Below, piece after piece: positions 24,735 through 33,703 of a DNA stretch of 64,000 nt. A program made the position numbers and the translations under genes. This stretch comes from Streptomyces cacaoi (GTDB lineage Bacteria > Actinomycetota > Actinomycetes > Streptomycetales > Streptomycetaceae). Under the pieces are notes generated by a model. It was not told where the DNA came from and ran no database searches. It saw nothing but the letters and a program-made list of their open reading frames with translations. The stretch's first letter is position 1. Each line of letters starts with the position of its first letter. The DNA is taken from assembly GCF_006539165.1 (NCBI RefSeq), contig NZ_BJMM01000019.1, positions 97,785 through 161,784 of the forward strand. Reading direction: 5' to 3'.

Positions 24735-26594
24735 TCAGACCTCCGGCGCCGCCGCACGCGGACCGAGGTCGGGCTCGTCACGGAGCTCCACGCGCTCGCC
24801 GGGCTCCGCCATCTCCAGCACCACGATCTCGTTGCACGCCGAGCCGTCGCGCCCGTCGGCCCCGCTGTCCCCGTCGGCCCCGCCGCCCCGCCACAGCGGC
24901 GACGGCGCGTACAGCGTCTGCTGCGGCCCGCGTGCCGTGTCGTAGTGCCCGAGCAGAAAGCCGTTCAGCCACAGCAGCCCACTCGTCCAGCCGGGCAGCG
25001 CCAGGAAACCGTCGGCCGGAGCGCCCGCGTTGCCCGCGCCGCCCGCGTCCGCTGACCCGGTGTCGAGCCGGAACCGGTGGAAGGACGGCCCCGGGGCGCG
25101 CGACCCGTCCGCCCGCCAGGGCAGCCGTGCGAGGTCGTCCAGCGGCAGGGGGCGGCTCTCCCAGCCGAGGAGCTGCTGGTGGCCGTGGTGCACCGCACGC
25201 CAGATGCCCTTGCGGTCGTCCAGCAGCGGCCCGTAGTTCACCCGCCCCCACGCCCGTACGACGATGTCGAGCACCGCACCGTCCGGCCCGACGGCCAGCG
25301 GCAGCCCCTCGCCCGGTGCGTTCCTGTCCAGCGTGCCCAGCGGGACGCCGTCCACGAAGACGTGCGCGCGGTCGCCCAGCCCGTCGATCCGCAGCGGCAT
25401 GGCGGGGCGCGGCCCGGTGATCCGCGTCCGGTAGTGCACCAGGCCGTGCGCCTGGCCGAGGCGTTCCATCGACAGCGGGGCGCTGTCGGCCACCGGTGCG
25501 CCCAGCACGTCCAGCGCGTCCAGCAGTGCGACCGACCCGGCGCCGGCGGCCGTGCCCGGTGCCAGGCGCGGGGGCAGCGGCGGCAGCGGGTCCCGCGGCA
25601 GCGCGGTGTAGCGGCCGATCACCTCCCGGAACGCGTGGAACTTCGGCGTCAGTTCACCGGCCTCGCCGATCGGTGCGTCGTAGTCGTAGCTCGTGGCGGT
25701 CGGCTGGTAGCCCGCGTCGAAGGGGCGCTGCCCGGTGTGGTTGGCCCCCGCCCACCAGCCGAAGTTGGTGCCGCCGTGCGCCATGTACAGATTGACCGAG
25801 GCGCCCGAGGCCAGCAGCTCGTCCAGCTCGGCCGCCGCCTCCTCGGGGTCGCGCACATGGTGCTGCTCGCCCCAGTGGTCGAACCAGCCGATCCAGAACT
25901 CCATCGCCGTCAGCGGGCCCGACGTCTGGTACCGGCGCAGCGTGGCCAGCCGCTCCTTCGGCCGGGAGCCGAACGTGGCCGTCGCCAGCCGCCCGGCGAC
26001 CCCGCCGCCCTGCTGCATGGCGTCCTCCGCGCCGTCCGCCGTGAACATGAGCACGTCCACGCCCCGTGTGAGCAGCGCCTCCTCGATGTGCGCCCGGTAT
26101 GCGGAATCGTTGCCGAAGCTGCCGTACTCGTTCTCGATCTGCACCGCGACCACGGGGCCGCCGCGGCTCGCCAGCAGCGGCAGCAGCTCGGGCACCAGCG
26201 CGTCGAACCAGCCGTCCACCTCGGCCAGATAGCGCGGATCGGCCGTCCGCAGCCGCATCTCCCCGTCCGCCAGCAGCCGTGCCGGCAGGCCGCCGAACTC
26301 CCACTCCGCGCAGATGTACGGACCGGGCCGGACGATCACATCCAGCCCGCACTCCCGTGCCAGACCGCAGAATCCGGCCAGATCGCGCGGGCCGGTGAAG
26401 TCGGCCCGCCCCGGGGCCGTCTCGTGGAAGTTCCACGGGACGTAGGTGTCCACGGTGTTGACGCCCAGCGCGCGCAGCCGGCGCAGCCGGTCCTCCCACA
26501 GGCCGGGGTGGACCCGGAAGTAGTGCAGGCCACCGGATATGACCCGGTGCGGGGCGCCGTCGCGGCGGAAGCCCGTCTCGTCGTAGCTGAGCAT
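24735..26594 (-). CDS. GH35 beta-galactosidase
   Basis: A 619-residue glycosidase. The TIM barrel starts FRRDGAPHRVISGGLHYFRVHPGLWEDRLRRLRALGVNTVDTYVPWNFHE (residues 8-57). The general acid is the second Glu of VAVQIENEYGSFGND and the nucleophile is the Glu in TAMEFWIGWFDHWG. C-terminal jelly-roll domains follow (HVFVDGVPLGTLDR; GFLLGHYDTARGPQQTLYAP). No signal peptide is present, so it acts inside the cell on imported galactosides. The ATG follows CAGGAGACGC. The leader contains a tandem GTGCGTGCG-type repeat. Confidence 0.95.
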   Translation of the reverse strand: MLSYDETGFRRDGAPHRVISGGLHYFRVHPGLWEDRLRRLRALGVNTVDTYVPWNFHETAPGRADFTGPRDLAGFCGLARECGLDVIVRPGPYICAEWEFGGLPARLLADGEMRLRTADPRYLAEVDGWFDALVPELLPLLASRGGPVVAVQIENEYGSFGNDSAYRAHIEEALLTRGVDVLMFTADGAEDAMQQGGGVAGRLATATFGSRPKERLATLRRYQTSGPLTAMEFWIGWFDHWGEQHHVRDPEEAAAELDELLASGASVNLYMAHGGTNFGWWAGANHTGQRPFDAGYQPTATSYDYDAPIGEAGELTPKFHAFREVIGRYTALPRDPLPPLPPRLAPGTAAGAGSVALLDALDVLGAPVADSAPLSMERLGQAHGLVHYRTRITGPRPAMPLRIDGLGDRAHVFVDGVPLGTLDRNAPGEGLPLAVGPDGAVLDIVVRAWGRVNYGPLLDDRKGIWRAVHHGHQQLLGWESRPLPLDDLARLPWRADGSRAPGPSFHRFRLDTGSADAGGAGNAGAPADGFLALPGWTSGLLWLNGFLLGHYDTARGPQQTLYAPSPLWRGGGADGDSGADGRDGSACNEIVVLEMAEPGERVELRDEPDLGPRAAAPEV

Positions 26595-27080
26595 GTGCGT
26601 GCGTCTCCTGGTGCGGTGCGTGCGGTGTGTGCGGTCTGTTCGGTGCGTGCGGTGCGTGCGGTGCGTGCGGTGCGGGTGTTGCGGGTGTGGCGGTACGTGT
26701 GCGGGGGCGTGCGCGGGGCGCGCGATGTGGAGGCGCGGCCCGGCAACTCGGCGGTGATCTCCGCCGGTTGGGAGACGAGCGTACGCACCGGCGCCCGGCC
26801 CGGACAGCGCGCGCTCCCGGCGCCGGGTGCCCCGGTACGCACCGATCGCCCGTAGCTGCCCGCTCTTTCCGTTGCGCACCCGTCCGCGGCCTGTGCACCG
26901 AGCCGTTCCCGTGGCCGTCTCCACAACTCCGAGTGACCGTCAGCCGGCGGGAAACCGCAGGTCGAAGCCTTCTCGTCGGTGGATCGGGGGGCCCGGGGTG
27001 GTGATCACCTCTGCACGTATGTGTAGCCTGTGCGCCCGGCCGACGGCGTGTCCACGGTCAGGAGTACGAAGGATAGGCAG
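26595..27080. repeat. gene-free region with GGTGCGTGC tandem repeat
   Basis: This 486-bp gap between divergent genes starts with the leader of the beta-galactosidase gene. From about 26599 to 26700 it consists of a degenerate 9-10-bp repeat (GGTGCGTGC, three perfect copies around 26645-26671, then GGTGCGGGTGTTGCGGGTGTGG). From 26750 on no repeat is visible. A perfect palindrome GGTGATCACC lies at 27000-27009, upstream of the 62-residue gene, and could be a regulator site. No further gene is seen. Confidence 0.65.
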
Positions 27081-27269
27081 ATGAACACAGCCCCCACACA
27101 GTCCGAACACCCACCGATCTACGAGGAGCTGCTGGAGGAACTCGGAGACGTACCCACCGACGTGCGGACGGTCGCCGAGCGCGTCATGCAGGAGTCGGAA
27201 GAGGCGGTGGCATCGGTCAAGGGCGGGGCGGCGCCGCGTCCGGCCGCGCCCCGCAAGCCGGCTCCCTGA
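27081..27269 (+). CDS. 62-residue acidic protein of unknown function
   Basis: MNTAPTQSEHPPIYEELLEELGDVPTDVRTVAERVMQESEEAVASVKGG is followed by a Pro/Ala/Arg tail (AAPRPAAPRKPAP). The first 48 residues should form amphipathic helices and are acidic; the tail is basic and disordered. GGATAGGCAG precedes the ATG. Codon use is typical. It is probably a real small gene of the streptomycete core, but no family is recognised. It stands alone, between two gene-free gaps. Confidence 0.65.
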   Translation: MNTAPTQSEHPPIYEELLEELGDVPTDVRTVAERVMQESEEAVASVKGGAAPRPAAPRKPAP

Positions 27270-27601
27270 CCTCCGCCCCACGAACACACCGGTAACCCTT
27301 CCGGAACCGGACCGGCACCGCGCCGGGACGCCTCCGGAGCACCCACCGGAACGCCCGCCGCACCGCACGGGCCCACCGCCCGCGTCGCCCGGCCCCCGCC
27401 AGGGGAGCCCGGCGCCGCGGGCGGCGGTGTGTCCGGCGGCGGCGGGACCGTGCGCGGAACCGAGCGGACAGGGGGTGCGAGGGCGGGGTGCGGGGCGGGA
27501 CCGTGCGGCGGCGGGGACCTCGGGCGGGGCCGTACGCTGGAGCGAGATCGTCGGCCACTGGCGTCCGCATGACCCCCTCGTACCGTCCGTAGAGGAGGCC
27601 C
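27270..27601. other. 332-bp gap, no gene seen
   Basis: This GC-rich stretch separates the small acidic gene from the FUSC gene. I see no convincing gene, palindrome or repeat array. The right end (from about 27560) should hold the FUSC promoter, and AGAGGAGG at 27590-27597 is that gene's ribosome site. Confidence 0.5.
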
Positions 27602-29707
27602 GTGCCCCGCACCGACCGCCCCCGCACCCCCGCAGGCCGAAGCTCCCGCGACGCCGGACGCACACTCCGTGCCCGGTGCGCCGCCCTCGGCTCCGCGCTC
27701 GGCACGCTGTGGGCCATCGCGCCCCCCTGGGTGCGCCACCCCTTCCGCTGGCAGCGGACGCCCGTGCCGTGGCCGGCGGTGCTGCGCGGCGCGCTGGGCG
27801 CCGGCCCGCTGCTGGGCGTCTCGGTGGCCACCGGGCACGGCGGCGCCGGGGTGATGGCCGGGGTCGGCGCCATGCTGGCCGGCGTCAACGACCGGCCCGG
27901 CACCCGGCGCACCGGCATCGCACACATCGGGGTCCCCGCCTTCGCCGGCGCCACCGGCGTGCTCGTCGGCTCCGTCTTCAGCCTGCTGGTGCCGTCCGCC
28001 TGGTGGGCAGTGCCGCTGCTGTTCGCGGTCGGGCTGGTCTCCGGCGCCGTGAGCGTCACCGGGCCCGTGCTGTCCGCCGCCGCCATGCAGCTGCTGGTGA
28101 TGATGACGGTGAGCGCCGGTATGCCGCTGCCCGGCACCCCCTGGTTCAAGGCCGGCTGCTTCCTCGGCGGAGCGGCCTGGCTGCTGCTGCTCCGGCTCGC
28201 GCTGCGCCCCCTGCGCCGGCGCGGCGGCCCCCTCGACGGGGAACGCGCCGCCGTCGCCCAGGTCTACGACGCGCTCGCGGACGCGCTGGAAGCCGTCGGC
28301 CGGCCCGGCGCCGTCGGTGCCCGCCGCCGGCTGACGGCGGCCCTCGACCGCGCCGACGAGGCGCTCGCCATGCGCCGCTTCCTGCATCCCCGCCGCCGGT
28401 CCGACCGGCACGGCGCCGTGCTCGGCGAACGCCTCGCCACCGCCGCCGCGCTGTGCGAGGCCGCCGTCGCGCTGCTGTGCGAGGGCCGGCAGCTGCCCGC
28501 CCGCCTCGCACGCGGACCGCGCCGGCTCGCCGAGGCCGTACGCACCGGCGAGCCGCCCGGTGCCCTGCCGGCGCCCGCCTCCACCACCCCGGCCAGCAGC
28601 TCCTTCGACCGCGCTCTGCTGGAGGCCGCCCGCACCTTCGCACGCACCGCACCGGCGGAACCCGGCAAGCCGCACACCGTGCCCGCCGAACCCCTCGAAG
28701 CGGCCGGGCCGCCCGGCGGTCCGCAGCCGCGGCGCAGCGGCCGACGGCGGGGCGTGTTCGGTCCGGCGGGCCGCGAGTACGGGCTCCAGGTCGCCGTCTG
28801 CGTCGCGACCGGCGCCGCCGTGGCACAGCCGCTCAGCACCGAGCACTGGTACTGGATCCCGATGACGGCGGCCTTCCTCGCCAAGCCGGACCTGGGCCCG
28901 CTCTTCTCCCGCACGGTCAACCGGTTCGCCGGGACCGTGCTCGGCGTGCTGTGCTTCGGCCTGCTGACGGTGGTGTGCTCCGGCCCGTGGTGGCCCGTCG
29001 CCGTCGCCGTCGCCACGGGCGCCCTCATCCCCGTCGCCACCCGGCACTTCGCGCTCCAGACCTTCGTCATCACGGTGCTGGTGCTCTCCTTCGTCTTCAC
29101 CGCCGGGGACACCCAGGCCGCCGGAGCGCGGCTCACCCACACCGCCGTGGCCTGCGGCATCGTCCTGATCGCCGGGCATCTGACGCTGGCGCTCGCGCCC
29201 GGCGCCCGGGTACGGCACCGCTTCGCCGGCGCGGTCCGTACCACGGAGGAGTACGTCCGCTGCGCCCTCGCCGCCCGCACGCCCGCGCCCGTGCCCGCCG
29301 CGGGCGCCCCCGTCACCGCCGGGACCCCGCCGTCCACCGGGGACGCACAGCGCAGGGCCCTGCGCCGCGCGGCCTACCGGGCGCTCGGCGAGGCCCGGGT
29401 GCTGGCCGACACCGCGGCGGCCGAGTTCCCCTCGCTGCGGGGCCGGGCGAACGAGCTGCTGCCCGCGCTCGCCGCGGCCGAGAGCGTCGTCGACAGTGCG
29501 ACGGCCTGCTCCGTGCGGATCGCCAACGGGGCCGCGCCGCCCGCCCCCGAGCAGGCGGCCCGCCTCGCCGCCGAACTCGCCGACGTCGCACACCGCCTGG
29601 AGACCCATGGCCCCCGCCGCGACAGCGGCCCCCGCCTCCAGAAGTCCCTGACCGCCCTCGACGCCCGGCTGCGCGCCACCTCCCCCGCCGGGGACCGGCC
29701 GCGCTGA
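27602..29707 (+). CDS. FUSC-family membrane protein
   Basis: A 701-residue inner-membrane protein. Two blocks of helices (about 55-205 and 395-540) surround a cytoplasmic helical domain, and a second cytoplasmic domain follows at the C-terminus. The second block reads LQVAVCVATGAAVAQPL, HWYWIPMTAAFLAKPDLG, FAGTVLGVLCFGLLTVVC, a pattern of FUSC/aromatic-acid exporter relatives (YccS, AaeB). Substrates may be aromatic or fusaric-type acids; this is family knowledge only. The start is a GTG with AGAGGAGG six bases upstream. Confidence 0.9.
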   Translation: MPRTDRPRTPAGRSSRDAGRTLRARCAALGSALGTLWAIAPPWVRHPFRWQRTPVPWPAVLRGALGAGPLLGVSVATGHGGAGVMAGVGAMLAGVNDRPGTRRTGIAHIGVPAFAGATGVLVGSVFSLLVPSAWWAVPLLFAVGLVSGAVSVTGPVLSAAAMQLLVMMTVSAGMPLPGTPWFKAGCFLGGAAWLLLLRLALRPLRRRGGPLDGERAAVAQVYDALADALEAVGRPGAVGARRRLTAALDRADEALAMRRFLHPRRRSDRHGAVLGERLATAAALCEAAVALLCEGRQLPARLARGPRRLAEAVRTGEPPGALPAPASTTPASSSFDRALLEAARTFARTAPAEPGKPHTVPAEPLEAAGPPGGPQPRRSGRRRGVFGPAGREYGLQVAVCVATGAAVAQPLSTEHWYWIPMTAAFLAKPDLGPLFSRTVNRFAGTVLGVLCFGLLTVVCSGPWWPVAVAVATGALIPVATRHFALQTFVITVLVLSFVFTAGDTQAAGARLTHTAVACGIVLIAGHLTLALAPGARVRHRFAGAVRTTEEYVRCALAARTPAPVPAAGAPVTAGTPPSTGDAQRRALRRAAYRALGEARVLADTAAAEFPSLRGRANELLPALAAAESVVDSATACSVRIANGAAPPAPEQAARLAAELADVAHRLETHGPRRDSGPRLQKSLTALDARLRATSPAGDRPR

Positions 29708-29905
29708 CCTCCGCCGGGACACCGGCGTCCCGCCCGGGCGGTGGCTGACCTCCGGGTCCGACGGCCGGGGGCCGCCGGTGTTCCGCCGCGGCCCGAGGGT
29801 TGGTACCCCGCCCGCCGGGCCACCCGGGGAGGACGGCAGGGACAGCAGGGACAGCACGGACAGCACGGACGGTGCCGGCGGATCCGTGGACGGGAGGTGT
29901 CGGCC

Positions 29906-31093
29906 ATGGCCGAGGCAGCGGCTCCCGCGCAGCGTACGGGGGCCTGGGACGGGCGTGCGGGGACCTGTGACGGCGGTGGCCCGGGCGACGGGCGCACCGT
30001 CGGCGTCGAGGAGGAGTTCCTGCTGGCCGAGGCCGGCGGGCGGCTCGCACCCCGGGCCGGTGAGGTGCTGGCGGCCGCTGCCGCCGGGCCGCGACTGCCG
30101 CCGGGCGTCCGGCTCCAGCGGGAGCTGCCGGCCTGCCAGGTCGAGGCGGCCACGGGCGTGTGCACCGGCATGTCCGAGCTGGGGGACCACCTGCGGGCGG
30201 CGCGGCGGGCCCTCGCGGCGGCGGCCCGGCGCTCCGGTCTGCTGCTCCTGTCCACGGGCACACCGCCCGGCCCGGTGAGCGGTCTGCGGCTCACCTCCGG
30301 CGAGCGCTACCAGCGGACGGCGGAGATCTACGCGGGCGCGGTACGCGACTACGTCTCCTGCGGCTGCCATGTGCACATCGGCGTCCCCGACCGGGAGACG
30401 GCCGTCGCCGTGGTCAACCATCTGCGCCCCTGGCTGCCCACGCTGCTGGCGCTGTCCGCCAACTCGCCCTTCCACCAGGGCCGCGACACCGGCTACGACA
30501 GCTGGCGCGCGGTGCTGAAGTCGCGCTTCCCCGTCTCCGGGACGCCGCCGTACTGCGCCTCGGCCGCCGAGTACGACGCGGCGCTCGACCGGCTGGTCGA
30601 CTGCGGGGTGCTCGCCGACCGCCGGCAGACGTTCTGGCTCGTGCGCCCCTCCGAGCGCTTTCCGACCGTCGAGCTGCGCGTCGCCGACGCCGTACCCGGC
30701 ACCGAGGACGCGGTGCTCCAGGCGGCGCTCTCGCGGGCCCTCGTCCGTACCGCGCTCACTGCCGTGCGGCAGGGACACGAGGCCCGGCCGGTGGACGACC
30801 GGGTCGCCGCGGCGGCGCTCTGGTCGGCCGCCCGGTACGGGGTGCCCGGCACCGCCGTCCACCCCGTCGAGCAGCGTCGGATGCCCGCCACCGAGCGGGT
30901 CCGTGAACTGTTCGCGCTGGTCGCCCCCGCCCTGGAGCAGGCCGGGGACCTCGCCCCGGCCCGGGCCGCGCTGGCCCGGCTGCTGCGCGCGGGCACCGGC
31001 GCCCACCGCCAGCGCGCGGCCGCCGCACACGACCCCGTCTCCCGCCCCGTCTCCTGCCCCGTCCCCGGCTCCGCCTCCGCCGGACCGCCGTAA
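29906..31093 (+). CDS. YbdK-type carboxylate-amine ligase
   Basis: A 395-residue enzyme of the glutamate-cysteine ligase type 2 group. The signature VGVEEEFLLAEAGGRLAPRA starts near residue 32; ELPACQVEAATGVC, SCGCHVHIGVPDRETAV and HQGRDTGYDSWRAVLKSRFP are active-site strands. Such ligases join an amine to glutamate or a related carboxylate with ATP, but their natural substrate is usually unknown. EgtA at 60 kb is a separate member with another job. GGGAGGTG precedes the ATG at 29906. It is followed by a repeat array and then the diiron-type gene. Confidence 0.9.
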   Translation: MAEAAAPAQRTGAWDGRAGTCDGGGPGDGRTVGVEEEFLLAEAGGRLAPRAGEVLAAAAAGPRLPPGVRLQRELPACQVEAATGVCTGMSELGDHLRAARRALAAAARRSGLLLLSTGTPPGPVSGLRLTSGERYQRTAEIYAGAVRDYVSCGCHVHIGVPDRETAVAVVNHLRPWLPTLLALSANSPFHQGRDTGYDSWRAVLKSRFPVSGTPPYCASAAEYDAALDRLVDCGVLADRRQTFWLVRPSERFPTVELRVADAVPGTEDAVLQAALSRALVRTALTAVRQGHEARPVDDRVAAAALWSAARYGVPGTAVHPVEQRRMPATERVRELFALVAPALEQAGDLAPARAALARLLRAGTGAHRQRAAAAHDPVSRPVSCPVPGSASAGPP

Positions 31094-31411
31094 CCGCCCG
31101 TCTCCGCCGGGTGCCTGTCCGCGCCCTGCCCCTGACCAGGCGCCCGCGAACCGCCCCTCCGGCTCCCGCCGGGCACCCGTGTTGCGCCTGTCCCGGCCGG
31201 GCACTCGTGAGGCGCCTGTCTCCACCAGGCATCCGTGCAGTGCCCGTCCCCTCCCCGCGGGCGCTCGTGAAGCGCCCGTCCGCGCCGGGCACCCGAGAAC
31301 CGCCCGCCGCCCGGACCGACTTCCCCGACCGACCGGCCGACTGCCCGTCCGCCCGACCGACCGCGTGACCGCGTGACCGACCGCCGTACCGACGACGCCC
31401 GGGAGGAACCC
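31094..31411. repeat. degenerate tandem array, about 29-bp period
   Basis: Seven units begin at about 31106, 31136, 31168, 31196, 31225, 31257 and 31284. The common pattern is GCCGGGCACCCGTG, 4 bases, CGCCTGTCC. Spacing is 27-32 bases, so the period is not a multiple of three and no protein is conserved. The array fills most of the 318-bp gap between the YbdK-like and the haem-oxygenase-like genes; the remainder holds the GGGAGGAACC ribosome site. Confidence 0.75.
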
Positions 31412-32449
31412 GTGACCAGCACCCTCACCCGCACCGCCGGCCGCGCGGAGGCACCGCTGCCCGGAGCACGCGGCGCGCTGACGGAGGCGCTCCTGGCGGC
31501 CCTGCGCACCCCGCCCGGCGCGGGACGGACCTCCCGGGCCGGCCGAAGCCCCTGGCCGGGCCTCGCCGGGGCCGACCCGTACGGCGAGGACGTCCAGCTC
31601 GCCCTCCAGCTCTGCTACGAGCTGCACTACCGCGGGCTGCGCGACGTCGACCCCGAGTGGGAGTGGGACCCGGAACTGCTGCGGCTGCGCGGCGAGCTGG
31701 AGCGGCTGCTGCTCGACCGGGTCCGCTCCGAGGTGGCGGGCGGCACGGACGTGACGGCGGAACTGGGCGCGCTGCTCGTCGAACCGGCCGGGGGCGCGGG
31801 ACTCTCACGGCGGCTCGCGGAGCGCGGGACGTGGCAGCAGATGAGGGAGTACTTCGTGCACCGCTCCGTCTACCAGATGAAGGAGGCGGACCCGTATCTG
31901 TGGGCCGTCCCCCGGCTGCACGGCCGGCCCAAGGCGGGGCTCGTCGCCGTCGAGTACGACGAGTACGGCGCCGGGCACGCCGAGCGGGTGCACGCCCAGC
32001 TGTTCGCCGACCTCATGGCCGCGGCCGGGCTGGACAGCGGCTATCTGCACCACCTCGACGACGTGCCGGCGCCCGCGCTGGCCGTCGTCAACCTGACGTC
32101 GCTGTTCGGGCTGCACCGCCGGTGGCGCGGGGCGCTGGTGGGCCACTTCACCGCCGTCGAGACGACCACCGCCTCCAGCGCCCGGCGGATGACGGCCGCG
32201 CTGCGGCGGCTGGACGCGCCCGAGGAGTGTGTGCACTTCTACGCCGAGCACATCGAGGCCGACGCGGTGCACGAGCAGGTGATGCGCCGCGACGTGGTGT
32301 CCGCGCTGCTGGAGCAGGAGCCCGCGCTCGCGGCGGACCTCGTGCTGGGCATCCAGGCCATCGGCCTGCTGGAGGACCGGCTGAGCCGCCACCTGGAGAC
32401 GGCCTGGGACGCCGGCACCACCTCACTGCGCCGCCCGCTCCCGGAGTGA
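31412..32449 (+). CDS. iron-containing redox enzyme, haem-oxygenase-like fold
   Basis: A 345-residue helical protein of the haem-oxygenase-like diiron group (PF14518 type). Candidate metal-binding residues occur in EYDEYGAGHAERVHAQLF and in ECVHFYAEHIEADAVHEQV, the typical E/H/D-rich helices. The start is GTG at 31412 because GGGAGGAACCC lies before it; an earlier GTG in frame (31373) has no ribosome site. The gene converges with a CDGSH iron-sulfur gene, and is likely redox-related. Members oxidise different substrates, so the reaction cannot be named. Confidence 0.88.
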   Translation: MTSTLTRTAGRAEAPLPGARGALTEALLAALRTPPGAGRTSRAGRSPWPGLAGADPYGEDVQLALQLCYELHYRGLRDVDPEWEWDPELLRLRGELERLLLDRVRSEVAGGTDVTAELGALLVEPAGGAGLSRRLAERGTWQQMREYFVHRSVYQMKEADPYLWAVPRLHGRPKAGLVAVEYDEYGAGHAERVHAQLFADLMAAAGLDSGYLHHLDDVPAPALAVVNLTSLFGLHRRWRGALVGHFTAVETTTASSARRMTAALRRLDAPEECVHFYAEHIEADAVHEQVMRRDVVSALLEQEPALAADLVLGIQAIGLLEDRLSRHLETAWDAGTTSLRRPLPE

Positions 32450-32463
32450 AGCCCGCTCCGGGG

Positions 32464-32501
32464 CGCGCCGTCAGCCGCTGTGCGCGCCGTCAGCCGCTGT
32501 G
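32464..32501. repeat. perfect 19-bp tandem duplication at a gene end
   Basis: CGCGCCGTCAGCCGCTGTG occurs twice without a gap (32464-32482 and 32483-32501). The second copy contains the stop codon and last residues of the CDGSH gene; the first lies just beyond it, so a gene end has been duplicated. Confidence 0.85.
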
Positions 32502-32969
32502 CGGGCCGGACCCCGGGGAGCCCCGGCCGGGCGGGGTGCGGCGCCGGTGGCTGCTGTCGCACCAGGGCTGGGTGCGGCTCCGGCGGCAGGTGCACAGCGC
32601 CACCATGAAGCGGTCGGAGCAGGCCGTGCTCCCGTCCGGCAGCTCCACCTCGACGGGTCCCTCGACCAGCACGGGCCCCGCCGGGTCGACCAGCACCCGT
32701 CGCGGGTCCCGGCCACCCTCGGCGCCCCCTCCGGCGCCCCCTCCGGCGCCCCTTTCGGCGCCCTCTTCGGCCTCGGCGTCCGCGTCGGCCACCGCCTCGG
32801 GCCCGGCCCCGGCCCGAGGCTCCGTCCGGCCGTCGGGCTCCGTCCGGGTCTCGGGTTCCGTCCGGCCGTCGGATTCCGTCCGGGCGTCCGCTCCGGCCCC
32901 GGCCCGGGCGTCCGCTCCGGCCCCGGCCCCGGTCTCGGGCGCCGTACCGTCACCGGGTGGGGAGGTCAC
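32490..32969 (-). CDS. CDGSH iron-sulfur protein with long repetitive N-terminus
   Basis: A 159-residue protein. The last 60 residues form the CDGSH domain, whose [2Fe-2S] ligands lie in CTCRRSRTQPWCDSSH (C-x-C-x9-C-D-x2-H, with Ser replacing the usual Gly of CDGSH). Residues 1-90 are a low-complexity extension of GAGADARAGAG and TEPDGRTEP-type repeats that the family normally lacks. It starts inside the last bases of the MTQ2-like gene (20-bp overlap), so the two are translationally linked. It is probably an electron-transfer or cluster-storage protein. A later start nearer the domain is possible. Confidence 0.8.
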   Translation of the reverse strand: MTSPPGDGTAPETGAGAGADARAGAGADARTESDGRTEPETRTEPDGRTEPRAGAGPEAVADADAEAEEGAERGAGGGAGGGAEGGRDPRRVLVDPAGPVLVEGPVEVELPDGSTACSDRFMVALCTCRRSRTQPWCDSSHRRRTPPGRGSPGSGPHSG

Positions 32970-33618
32970 CGCGGATCACCACCAGTTCGTCGTGTGCCGA
33001 GCGCCGTTCGGCGGGCGTGATGAGCCCCTGCTCCTCCAGCCAGGCCGCGCGTTCGTGCAGCACCGAGCCGAACGGCTGGACCCTGCGGGCCACCACCGCC
33101 GCCTTCAGCCCGGCCTTGTGCAGCAGTTCGACGGTGCGTTCCGTGCCGCACAGCGCCGAGTGCACGACGAGCAGGACACCGTCCGGGGCGAGCAGCCGCG
33201 GTGCCGCCTCGCACAACCGGTCCAGATACCGTCTGCCGTCCGGTCCGGCGTCCACGGTCCGGGTCCGCCGGGTCCCGCCCCGGCCGCACGACGGCACATA
33301 CGGCACATACGGCGGATTGGCCGTGACCAGGTCGAAGCGGCCCGCGGCGCGGGGGAGCAGATCGGCGCGGTGGGCCCGGACGGGCGCCCGGTGCAGCCAC
33401 CCGTTCCAGCGCGCGGTGAGCACGGCCCGTGCCGAGATGTCGACGGCGTGCACCTCGGCGGCGCCGAGCCGTGCTCCCGTCAGGGCGATCAGGCCGGTGC
33501 CGGTGCACACGTCCAGCATCCGCGCACCGGGCGGGACGGACACGGCACACAGCGCCTGGCGCAGCAGTTCGGTGTCGCCCCGGGGCCGGTAGACCCCGGG
33601 AAGCCGTAGAAGTCGCAC
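32950..33618 (-). CDS. HemK2/MTQ2-type methyltransferase
   Basis: A 222-residue SAM-dependent methyltransferase. Motif I is MLDVCTGTGLIALTGARLGA, followed by VHAVDISARAV, and the catalytic NPPY in LVTANPPYVPYVPS. NPPY marks N-methyltransferases acting on glutamine side chains or on bases; the short length fits the MTQ2-like group rather than PrmC. It begins with GTG. The overlapping downstream CDGSH gene suggests a shared stress or redox role, which is an inference. Confidence 0.88.
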   Translation of the reverse strand: MRLLRLPGVYRPRGDTELLRQALCAVSVPPGARMLDVCTGTGLIALTGARLGAAEVHAVDISARAVLTARWNGWLHRAPVRAHRADLLPRAAGRFDLVTANPPYVPYVPSCGRGGTRRTRTVDAGPDGRRYLDRLCEAAPRLLAPDGVLLVVHSALCGTERTVELLHKAGLKAAVVARRVQPFGSVLHERAAWLEEQGLITPAERRSAHDELVVIRGDLPTR

Positions 33619-33703
33619 ACCCCCGGGGTTCCATGCGCCGACGGAACCAAACGGCCGGCCCGGACCCGGGCGCCGCTCGGCACACCGGCCGCGAGGGGCC
33701 GGG

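Noticed and set aside
31106..31310. CRISPR array at the 29-bp repeats
   Set aside because: The units abut without unique spacers, vary widely and no cas genes are near.
27119..31627. A 4.5-kb open frame on the minus strand opposite the FUSC and YbdK genes
   Set aside because: It is the mirror of GC-biased third positions in real plus-strand genes, with Gly/Arg/Ala-rich content and no domain.
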